DNA from: JANMZR01 sp031383555
Lineage (GTDB): Bacteria; Bacteroidota; Bacteroidia; Cytophagales; Spirosomataceae
Length of the DNA stretch: 6,658 nucleotides
Assembly: GCA_031383555.1 (NCBI GenBank)
Contig: JANMZR010000176.1
Coordinates: 1-6,658, forward strand
Direction: 5' to 3'
Shown: positions 1-4,517 of the stretch, in pieces
Layout of the letters: every line of letters starts with the position of its first letter
Numbering within the stretch: position 1 is the first letter of the stretch
The notes under the pieces: model-generated
Databases searched by the model: none
What the model was told of the DNA's origin: nothing
The model's input: only the letters and a program-made list of their open reading frames with translations
Translations under genes and position numbers: made by a program

Positions 1-221
1 CCCATTATATAATTATTGGTAAATGAGGTGCCTGATTTTACCAAAGCATCCAAATTTGGCGTGATTACTTCATTTCCTCCCAAAGCATTAATAGTACCTT
101 GTAGCCTTTGGTCGTCGGTAAAAATGAGGACGATGTTTGGCTTTTTAGAGTTTTGGCTGAAAGCTATTTGGCTAAAAAATCCTAATAAAAAAAATAGAAT
201 TATCATGGAAGTAATTTTCAT
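1..221 (-). CDS. Secreted sulfatase (S1 family), N-terminal part only
   Basis: This is the first 73 codons of a gene reading leftward off the window, starting at the ATG complementary to 219-221. The protein opens with a signal peptide (Lys2, then a hydrophobic stretch at about residues 6-20, probable cleavage near FSQ at 21-23), so it is exported to the periplasm or cell surface. The mature part begins KPNIVLIFTDDQR (27-39). This is the first beta-strand and metal-site motif of formylglycine-dependent sulfatases, in which the Asp pair (36-37) binds calcium. It continues with NALGG and then TPNLDAL (54-60), a hallmark of the family, and ends FTNNYIMG just before the expected C-x-P-S-R modification site, which lies outside the window. 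Such enzymes remove sulfate esters from glycans or small molecules; the substrate cannot be told from this piece. I did not find a clear promoter upstream. The family call is firm; the subfamily is open. Confidence 0.88.
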   Translation of the reverse strand, partial: MKITSMIILFFLLGFFSQIAFSQNSKKPNIVLIFTDDQRLQGTINALGGNEVITPNLDALVKSGTSFTNNYIM

Positions 222-330
222 TTTTATGATTTATTTTGGGAATAGAAATCCAAGTTGGTTTTTAATTTGCTAATGTAAGAATTAATGATATCACCCCATC
301 TATTTTAAAAACAAAATCGTTTGCAAAACC

Positions 331-382
331 GCTCTAAAGCCTCTTTTTATTAGCTTTTATGAAGTCAGACTCCTTTTAGAGC
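331..382. repeat. Inverted repeat GCTCTAAA / TTTAGAGC
   Basis: GCTCTAAA (331-338) is the exact reverse complement of TTTAGAGC (375-382), with 36 nt between the arms. A competing smaller pairing, AAAGC (336-340) with GCTTT (353-357), shares part of the left arm. The repeat sits in the middle of a divergent spacer, so it could be a looped operator or an RNA stem. An 8-bp match at this distance can also arise by chance in AT-rich DNA. Confidence 0.3.
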
Positions 383-433
383 ACTAAACATAGAAAACAC
401 AAAACACTGAAACGGCTATTATAGATGCTAACG

Positions 434-454
434 AAACAAAGGTTTTCTTTGTTT
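434..454. repeat. Small hairpin AAACAAAG-GTTTT-CTTTGTTT
   Basis: Perfect 8-bp arms (434-441 and 447-454) flank a 5-nt loop. Only two of the eight pairs are G-C, and no U-run follows on either strand, so it does not look like a terminator. It lies about 160 nt before the beta-barrel start codon and could be a regulatory site or a stem in a long leader. Confidence 0.3.
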
Positions 455-616
455 GGGTTTTCTCTGTTGGGGTATTTGTTATGATTATGATTAATACCTT
501 TATATAGGTTTATAATAGCACATTTTTGGATGAGTAGTATTTTCTTAATAAATTAAAACTTTTATTATAAAATATAAGTTCTACTTTTTTAACATAAACT
601 TTTTATTCAAATAAAT

Positions 617-1651
617 ATGAAATTTTTTCTATTCCCATTGTTTGTTTTTTTACTTCCATTTTACTCCCTTTCACAAACAGATTCAACCAGGACTTTAACG
701 GACGAAATTAATTTTGACGATTTTGGTAATGCAGACGAAAACAAAGTAAAAACCTATTGCACCCAGAAAGTTAATTATTTATCTCCGTCGAGGTTTGTGT
801 CGATAGGCTATGAGTCTGTTTTACCTTTTCATTTATCCTCAATTGGTTCTCATAAACTTAGAGAAAGCGTTAAGGAGGCAGATTCGCATGTTAATAGATT
901 TGCAGGCCTTAGGGTGGCTTTAAATGCCCCAATAATTTCAAGGTCTAATTTGATAGTTAGCTTGGGTTTGTCCTTTTGGAACACGAATCTAGATTTTCAA
1001 AATCCTGAAAGGTCTAACTATTTTTCAACTATTAAAACATTAAATAGTACAGGAATAAATACTACGATTTTTAAGCCATTCAATAATAAGAATTTCTTAA
1101 TTTTTCAAGCAAGCGCTGACATAAATGGAAATTATTCTACTCTTAATAAAATAGATAGTAAAGGCTTAACCTACAGTGCAACAGCTATTTATGGCTGGAA
1201 AAAAGATGACAACTTTATGTGGGGTCTTGGTTTAAGTAGAATTTACAGAGCAGGAGCGGTGATTCATGTGCCTTCGATTTTATATAACAAAACATTCAAT
1301 AAAAAATGGGGGGTGGAGGCTGTTTTACCTGGTAAGGCGAATTTAAGAAGAAATTTCAGTCCTAATTCATTTGCCATGGTAGGCTTTGAAATTGAAGGTA
1401 ATACCTACTATCTTGGAAACATAAATAATACCGAAACTTATTTGAGAAGAGGTGAAATGAAACCTCGGATATCCTTTGAAAAGAAATTAAAAGGCTTTAT
1501 TTGGGTTTCAGCACAAGCAGGCTGGAGATATAATTGGCGTTTTGATGGATTTGCAAATCAAAATCCTGTGAAAGATGAAAAACCTATATTTACAAATGCA
1601 TTAGGTAATCCCTTATATTTCAACCTAAGTTTAAATTTTGTTAGTCCATAA
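617..1651 (+). CDS. Predicted outer-membrane beta-barrel protein, DUF6268-like
   Basis: A 344-residue exported protein with no catalytic motif. Residues 1-19 form a signal peptide (MKFF, a Phe/Leu-rich core, then YSLSQ). An acidic linker follows (29-43, with DEINFDDFGNADE), and then an array of alternating aromatic and polar segments typical of amphipathic beta-strands: GLRVALNAP (97-105), LIVSLGLSFWNT (112-123), FLIFQASADINGNY (160-173), YSATAIYGWKK (186-196), MWGLGLSRIYRAG (201-213), WGVEAVLPGK (231-240) and FIWVSAQAGWRYNW (294-307). It ends in an aromatic/hydrophobic strand (YFNLSLNF) close to the C-terminus, as outer-membrane barrels do. The overall pattern, with TGINTTIFKP and the MWGLGLSRIYR segment, resembles the Bacteroidota DUF6268 family of outer-membrane barrels as I recall it; I could not run a profile search. 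Cargo or partner is unknown. The ATG at 617 is the only start that places the signal peptide at the N-terminus. It appears monocistronic and ends at a terminator directly after the stop codon. Confidence 0.72.
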   Translation: MKFFLFPLFVFLLPFYSLSQTDSTRTLTDEINFDDFGNADENKVKTYCTQKVNYLSPSRFVSIGYESVLPFHLSSIGSHKLRESVKEADSHVNRFAGLRVALNAPIISRSNLIVSLGLSFWNTNLDFQNPERSNYFSTIKTLNSTGINTTIFKPFNNKNFLIFQASADINGNYSTLNKIDSKGLTYSATAIYGWKKDDNFMWGLGLSRIYRAGAVIHVPSILYNKTFNKKWGVEAVLPGKANLRRNFSPNSFAMVGFEIEGNTYYLGNINNTETYLRRGEMKPRISFEKKLKGFIWVSAQAGWRYNWRFDGFANQNPVKDEKPIFTNALGNPLYFNLSLNFVSP

Positions 1652-1680
1652 AAAAAGGTAAAAAATATATTTGCCTTTTT
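1652..1680. terminator. Shared hairpin terminator between convergent genes
   Basis: Arms 1652-1662 and 1670-1680 pair over 11 bp around a 7-nt loop, starting at the stop codon of the beta-barrel gene and lying 17 nt past the stop of the convergent DUF2147 gene. The A-tract on one side and T-tract on the other supply a U-run in both directions: 5 U for rightward and 7 U for leftward transcripts. One pair differs by strand. T1659 with G1673 gives a U-G wobble in the rightward transcript but an A-C mismatch in the leftward one, so the stem should be better in the rightward direction. Only two G-C pairs hold the stem, so efficiency is uncertain. Confidence 0.65.
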
Positions 1681-1697
1681 AAAAATGTTAAATTAAC

Positions 1698-2153
1698 TTA
1701 ACTTTTTTTGATTTGTCGTTTCCAAACATCGGTTCTTCCAAAGAGAGATATTCCAATAAAACCTCTAACTTCAAGTGTATTCTCTTCAATTAGATTCATT
1801 TCGCAAGAATAATCGTTCCCATTTTTTGGGTCATAAACCTTACCCTCTTCCCATTTGTTTTCTCCTTTGAAAACAAAATCCCTTAGGTTTTCGAGCCCTT
1901 TCAATGAGCGTGATTGCAAATTTTCATCTGGATTATTAATATCAGTTCTGGGTTTTCCCTGCACATCATTTGGCACTTTTAGCCAAACCAACTTTCCAAA
2001 ATACTTTTCCCCTTTTTTGTAAATTTGCACCATACCAGTTCCCTCTCCATTTTTCCAAACTCCAAGAATAGCATCAGAATTTTGAGCAAAAAGATGGGAA
2101 AAGGGAAAATTAATTAAAATTGCTAAAATAAGTCCTTTAAAATATTGCTGCAT
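1698..2153 (-). CDS. Exported DUF2147 domain protein
   Basis: A 151-residue protein made of a signal peptide (residues 1-24, MQQYFK then a hydrophobic core ending HLFAQ) and one DUF2147 domain filling the rest. Family marks visible are the opening GVWKNGEGTG (31-40), GKLVWLKVPND (53-63) with a following D-N-P acidic loop (71-75), GLENL (86-90), W101-EEGKVYDPKNG (107-112) with YSCEMNL after it, LEVRGFIG (127-134) and the closing SLFGRTDVWKR (136-146). The length is normal for the family. DUF2147 proteins are small periplasmic beta-rich proteins whose molecular role is not established; in this fold, which recalls small ligand-binding barrels, binding of a hydrophobic or charged ligand is plausible but not shown. 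The start is the ATG complementary to 2151-2153, which puts the signal peptide at the N-terminus. It is transcribed alone and ends at the shared terminator. I found no good promoter upstream. Confidence 0.85.
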   Translation of the reverse strand: MQQYFKGLILAILINFPFSHLFAQNSDAILGVWKNGEGTGMVQIYKKGEKYFGKLVWLKVPNDVQGKPRTDINNPDENLQSRSLKGLENLRDFVFKGENKWEEGKVYDPKNGNDYSCEMNLIEENTLEVRGFIGISLFGRTDVWKRQIKKS

Positions 2154-2478
2154 ACGTTTATTATTTTTTAATCATAACGAGTTTTGGTATATTTTTGTTT
2201 GCTTCATTTATAATATTTTTTTTATCTAAAGAAAAGGTGAAACTTTTACTTTTAGAAAGCCTATTTATTTGAAACAGAATTTTGATAAATAGTAATGCTT
2301 TTCAACCTTTTTTTTTATTGGCTTCTAAAATTTTTTGGTACTCCAAAACCTAAACATAAAGTATAGAATTTGTTTTTGAAGATAATTAGAAAAACTTGAA
2401 AGTTTTCATTAACCTTTTAAAACAACTGCAAATTCAATTATTTTTTACCAAATCTAAGGGGAATAATTTCATGGTTTA

Positions 2479-2490
2479 CCCAAGCTTGGG
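2479..2490. repeat. Perfect 12-bp palindrome CCCAAGCTTGGG
   Basis: A fully symmetric 12-bp sequence with eight G/C bases, standing out from very AT-rich surroundings in the middle of the spacer. It has no loop, so as RNA it would form a poor hairpin; as DNA it has the form of a binding site for a dimeric protein. No function is assigned. Confidence 0.4.
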
Positions 2491-2640
2491 AATTGAGGTA
2501 TATTTGTTGAATATCCAAATACATAAATTTAAAACGGATTTTTTAAATCTAGTGGAAAATATTCCTTTTAATTATCAATTGTATTAATTGACGAAATAAT
2601 TAAAAATGAAGTTTATTAGAAGGCTTGACTTATAATAATT

Positions 2641-2657
2641 AGTTCAAAACTTGAACT
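2641..2657. promoter_or_regulatory. Operator-like palindrome 1 of the YceI gene
   Basis: AGTTCAA (2641-2647) and TTGAACT (2651-2657) are perfect 7-bp arms around the 3-nt centre AAC. The size and symmetry suit a homodimeric winged-helix repressor, for example of the MarR or HxlR type. The right arm contains the TTG (2651-2653) that I read as the -33 element, so a bound protein would block RNA polymerase. No regulator gene is present in the window. Confidence 0.5.
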
Positions 2658-2679
2658 TAAATTTAATTATATATGTTTT
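2651..2679 (+). promoter_or_regulatory. Candidate promoter for the YceI-family gene
   Basis: TTG (2651-2653) and TATGTTTT (2672-2679) are 18 nt apart. The second box matches the Bacteroidota -7 consensus TAnnTTTG in all but the last base. Transcription would begin near 2686, giving a leader of about 40 nt. Both boxes lie inside palindromes, which supports a repressible promoter; the sub-optimal -7 box is the weak point. Confidence 0.45.
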
Positions 2680-2687
2680 AACATATA
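2670..2687. promoter_or_regulatory. Operator-like palindrome 2 of the YceI gene
   Basis: TATATGTT (2670-2677) and AACATATA (2680-2687) are perfect 8-bp arms around a TT centre, about 29-30 bp downstream of the centre of palindrome 1. It covers the candidate -7 box. A further 8-bp palindrome, ATGTACAT, follows at once at 2688-2695. The half-site differs from that of palindrome 1, so two different proteins may bind here. Confidence 0.5.
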
Positions 2688-2726
2688 ATGTACATACATA
2701 TTTAAAAAACTTAATGCTAGACAATC

Positions 2727-3257
2727 ATGACGTTAACAAAATGGTCAATTGACCCAACCCATTCAGAAGTACAATTTAAGATTAAACATTTGGTAATTAC
2801 AACTGTAACTGGCCACTTTTTCAATTTTTCTGGAGATGTGGAAGCTTCAGAAAACTTTGATGCTATCAATACAAATTTTGAAGCTGACATTAATTCTATT
2901 TCTACAAATAATGAAGGAAGAGATGGGCATTTAAAATCTGAAGAATTTTTTGATGTAGAAAAGCATCCTAAATTAATATTTAAATCAAAGGGATTAAAAA
3001 AAACAGGTGAAGGTGAATTTAATTTAAGTGGTGACCTTACTTTAAAAGGTATCACTAAAAATATAACACTATCTGTAAGTTATGAAGGAACTGCTACAGA
3101 CCCTTGGGGTAATGTAAAAGCGGGTTTTGAATTAAATGGGAAGATTAATCGTAATGATTATGGTTTAAATTGGTCCGCTGTTACTGAAGCAGGTGGTTTA
3201 GTTGTTAGTGATGAAGTAAAAATACATGCAAATATTCAGTTGGTAAAGCAAGTATAA
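2727..3257 (+). CDS. YceI-family lipid-binding protein, cytoplasmic form
   Basis: A 176-residue single-domain YceI protein. The fold is a lipocalin-like extended barrel that, in characterised members, holds a polyisoprenoid or another long amphiphile in its tunnel. Family marks are all present: WSIDPTHSEVQFKIKHL (6-22), VTGHFFNFSGDV (27-38), the Asp/Ser strand INSIST (55-60), GRDGHLKSEEFFDVEKHP (64-81), LSGDLTLKGIT (100-110) and INRNDYGLNWS (140-150). There is no signal peptide: the domain starts by residue 4, unlike the periplasmic E. coli YceI, so this form should stay in the cytoplasm. In Bacteroidota such genes are often found near MarR-type regulators and respond to chemical or oxidative stress; that is background knowledge, since no regulator is seen here. 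The ATG at 2727 is the only sensible start; an ATG at 2714 is out of frame. It is monocistronic, with operators upstream and a strong terminator downstream. Confidence 0.92.
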   Translation: MTLTKWSIDPTHSEVQFKIKHLVITTVTGHFFNFSGDVEASENFDAINTNFEADINSISTNNEGRDGHLKSEEFFDVEKHPKLIFKSKGLKKTGEGEFNLSGDLTLKGITKNITLSVSYEGTATDPWGNVKAGFELNGKINRNDYGLNWSAVTEAGGLVVSDEVKIHANIQLVKQV

Positions 3258-3275
3258 ATTGAATAAATATAATGC

Positions 3276-3312
3276 AAAAAAAGCCCAGTTCTATAGATCT
3301 GGGCTTTTTTTT
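3276..3312 (+). terminator. Strong intrinsic terminator of the YceI gene
   Basis: AGCCCAG (3282-3288) pairs with CTGGGCT (3299-3305), and the upstream A-tract (3276-3281) extends the stem against part of the T-tract. The loop is 10 nt and contains TCTATAGA. Eight T (3305-3312) follow the stem. It lies 18 nt after the stop codon and isolates this gene from the next one on the same strand. Confidence 0.92.
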
Positions 3313-3352
3313 GACCGTTAAGTAAATTTATTAAACAATTGATACTCATCTA

Positions 3353-3383
3353 TTTGAAACAATAAAAAATGTAACTACATTTG
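3353..3383 (+). promoter_or_regulatory. Bacteroidota-type promoter of the gene at 3412
   Basis: TTTG (3353-3356) and TACATTTG (3376-3383) match the -33 and -7 consensus (TTTG, TAnnTTTG) exactly, with 19 nt between them. The start of transcription would fall near 3390, leaving a leader of about 20 nt before the ATG. This is the best promoter in the window and supports assignment of the DNA to the Bacteroidota. Confidence 0.78.
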
Positions 3384-3411
3384 AAAAAATTAATCTAATA
3401 ATGCTAAACAT

Positions 3412-4245
3412 ATGAAAATTACAACAATATTATTTATTCTTAGCTTAAAAGCATTTTCGCAAACAGTAACTGTTTCTAAAATAGAAGAAAATCGCTCAGA
3501 TGGTAAAAGTTCATTTAGCAATAATTGTAAAATAGAGCTAAAAGTTGCGGGCGATGAAATAAGAAAATACAAGCAAATAAAACTTGGAGCTGTAACTAAA
3601 GCTATGGACGATCAAGGAATTGATCTATTCAAAGAAAATACTTGGGGTAATAAATATAACAAAATTGAAATTGATGGAATAGTTGAAATAGAACTCCAAA
3701 AAGCATCAAGAAAAGCGCAAACTATAAAAGTTTTAGAAGGAAACCTATTTTTATATAATCCAACTATTGCAAATAAAGGCGAAATACAAATTAAAGATTT
3801 TAGCAAGAAGACTACAACTAACTTATTACCTAATAATTACCCGTTGAAGTTAATTTATTTGACCAAGGAATCAATGGAAAAATATAAAGCGGATATGGCT
3901 AAAAAGAAGGAAGAAGATATAAAAAAACTACCCGAAGCAACTCGTAAATTAGCAGAGTCTTTAATGGGAATATTTGATGGATTAGGCGATTTGGGAGATG
4001 AAAAACGAGAAGTTGTTTTTCTTAAAGAAGGTGCCGAAAAAGATCTTGACAAATTAGTTGACATATATTTTTTAGATGAAAAAGGCGAAAAAATAGAAAG
4101 AAATGGTTATTACAGTAGCGGCACAATGATAACATATCCGTTCTCAAAAGATATTCAACCAAATTGGATTATGGTTTTAAATATCGAGTCGGAGCAATCC
4201 ATCAAAAGTATACCTTTCAAATTATCAAATATAAATTTGCCCTAA
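3412..4245 (+). CDS. Exported protein of unknown function, two beta domains
   Basis: I do not recognise a named family with certainty. The 277-residue product has a short signal peptide (residues 1-17, MKITTILFILSLKAFSQ) and no later membrane segment or lipobox cysteine, so it should be periplasmic or secreted. Residues 18-135 look like a beta-sandwich: VTVSKIEENRSDG (19-31), a strand CKIELKVAGDEIRKYKQIKLG (39-59), then VTKAMDDQGIDL (61-72) and later IEIELQKASRKA. Residues 148-187 form a charged, probably helical linker (KESMEKYKADMAKKKEEDIKKL). Residues 198-277 form a second beta domain with VDIYFLDEKGEKIERNGYYSSG (216-237) and a closing strand ending IPFKLSNINLP. The mix of internal DDQG and DEKGEKI turns suggests two related Ig-like modules. 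There is only one cysteine in the mature part (Cys39), so no disulfide. Its own promoter lies directly upstream; no clear terminator follows. Confidence 0.75.
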   Translation: MKITTILFILSLKAFSQTVTVSKIEENRSDGKSSFSNNCKIELKVAGDEIRKYKQIKLGAVTKAMDDQGIDLFKENTWGNKYNKIEIDGIVEIELQKASRKAQTIKVLEGNLFLYNPTIANKGEIQIKDFSKKTTTNLLPNNYPLKLIYLTKESMEKYKADMAKKKEEDIKKLPEATRKLAESLMGIFDGLGDLGDEKREVVFLKEGAEKDLDKLVDIYFLDEKGEKIERNGYYSSGTMITYPFSKDIQPNWIMVLNIESEQSIKSIPFKLSNINLP

Positions 4246-4304
4246 TTATGTAAAAAACAAGTACAAGATCTTACTATTTGACTAAGCAACATATTATCAA
4301 TAAG

Positions 4305-4421
4305 ATGAGATATAAGGATTTGAAGGATTTTGGTGAAGAAAACAGAGACCTTATTTATATAAAAAATGGTAATAAATATAGAAACAGCGTGTTCTTTTCA
4401 AAAAATTCCTATAAAATTTGA
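4305..4421 (+). CDS. Possible 38-codon small protein or gene remnant
   Basis: An ATG-initiated frame of 38 codons lies in the spacer between the secreted protein and the helicase. The product is mixed-charge and soluble-looking (begins MRYKDLKDFGEENRDLIYIK, ends SKNSYKI), which is less biased than random AT-rich DNA usually gives. The frame is open back to a stop at 4251-4253, so an older, longer coding region is possible. I see no promoter matching the consensus, no signal peptide and no known domain. It may equally be a chance frame; treat it as a candidate only. Confidence 0.22.
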   Translation: MRYKDLKDFGEENRDLIYIKNGNKYRNSVFFSKNSYKI

Positions 4422-4446
4422 CAGTTTAAAGCTTCCTTAATAGTTT

Positions 4447-4485
4447 GTAAATTAGTATTTGCATCAAGTATTTCGTAAATTGCAT
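4447..4485. repeat. Interleaved short direct repeats before the helicase
   Basis: Three short words each occur twice within 39 nt: GTAAATT (4447-4453, 4475-4481), AGTATTT (4454-4460, 4467-4473) and TTGCAT (4459-4464, 4480-4485). The spacings differ (28, 13 and 21 nt), so this is not one tandem duplication. The helicase promoter must be near here; TTTG at 4443-4446 and 4458-4461 could be -33 elements, but no -7 box fits well. Confidence 0.25.
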
Positions 4486-4517
4486 TCTTTAAAAAATACA
4501 ATTTCGTTAAAATAATT

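Larger units (their letters stand above)
222..616. other. Gene-free spacer between divergent genes
   Basis: This 395-nt spacer separates the leftward sulfatase gene from the rightward beta-barrel gene, so it must hold both promoters. I see no convincing reading frame and no RNA gene. Candidate elements for the rightward promoter are weak. TTTG at 475-478 with TACCTTTA at 495-502 matches the Bacteroidota -33/-7 pattern in 7 of 8 positions of the -7 box, but the 16-nt spacing is short. CATTTTTG at 521-528 is a second 7-of-8 match without a good -33 partner. Two inverted repeats in this spacer are listed separately. Confidence 0.6.
2154..2726. other. Long gene-free spacer with several palindromes
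   Basis: This 573-nt stretch lies between the divergent DUF2147 and YceI-family genes. A frame of 63 codons (2396-2587) would need a TTG start and shows no domain or plausible composition, so I do not call it. What the spacer holds is symmetry: AAAACTT-GA-AAGTTTT (2391-2406), the GC-rich palindrome at 2479-2490, and the operator and promoter cluster at 2641-2695 just before the YceI gene. The decamer AAAACTTGAA occurs both at 2391-2400 and at 2646-2655 inside the first operator palindrome. TATTTTTG at 2190-2197 fits a rightward -7 box, but no -33 partner or gene goes with it. Confidence 0.6.

Noticed and set aside
16..273. 85-codon plus-strand frame at the left edge
   Set aside because: It is the reverse of the sulfatase gene, whose minus-strand translation carries a signal peptide and clear sulfatase motifs.
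2190..2197. TATTTTTG as a rightward -7 promoter box
   Set aside because: No TTG or TTTG lies at the right distance upstream, and no gene follows for over 500 nt.
2396..2587. 63-codon plus-strand frame in the spacer before the YceI gene
   Set aside because: It needs a TTG start inside a palindrome, lacks any recognisable domain or signal peptide, and its Leu/Phe/Ile/Asn/Lys-rich composition is what random AT-rich DNA gives.
2717..3055. 112-codon minus-strand frame over the YceI gene
   Set aside because: It is antisense to a complete YceI domain and shows no family features of its own.
4265..4272. Palindrome AAGATCTT after the gene at 3412, considered as a terminator
   Set aside because: It has no loop, no G-C-rich stem and no following T-run, so it cannot form an intrinsic terminator.
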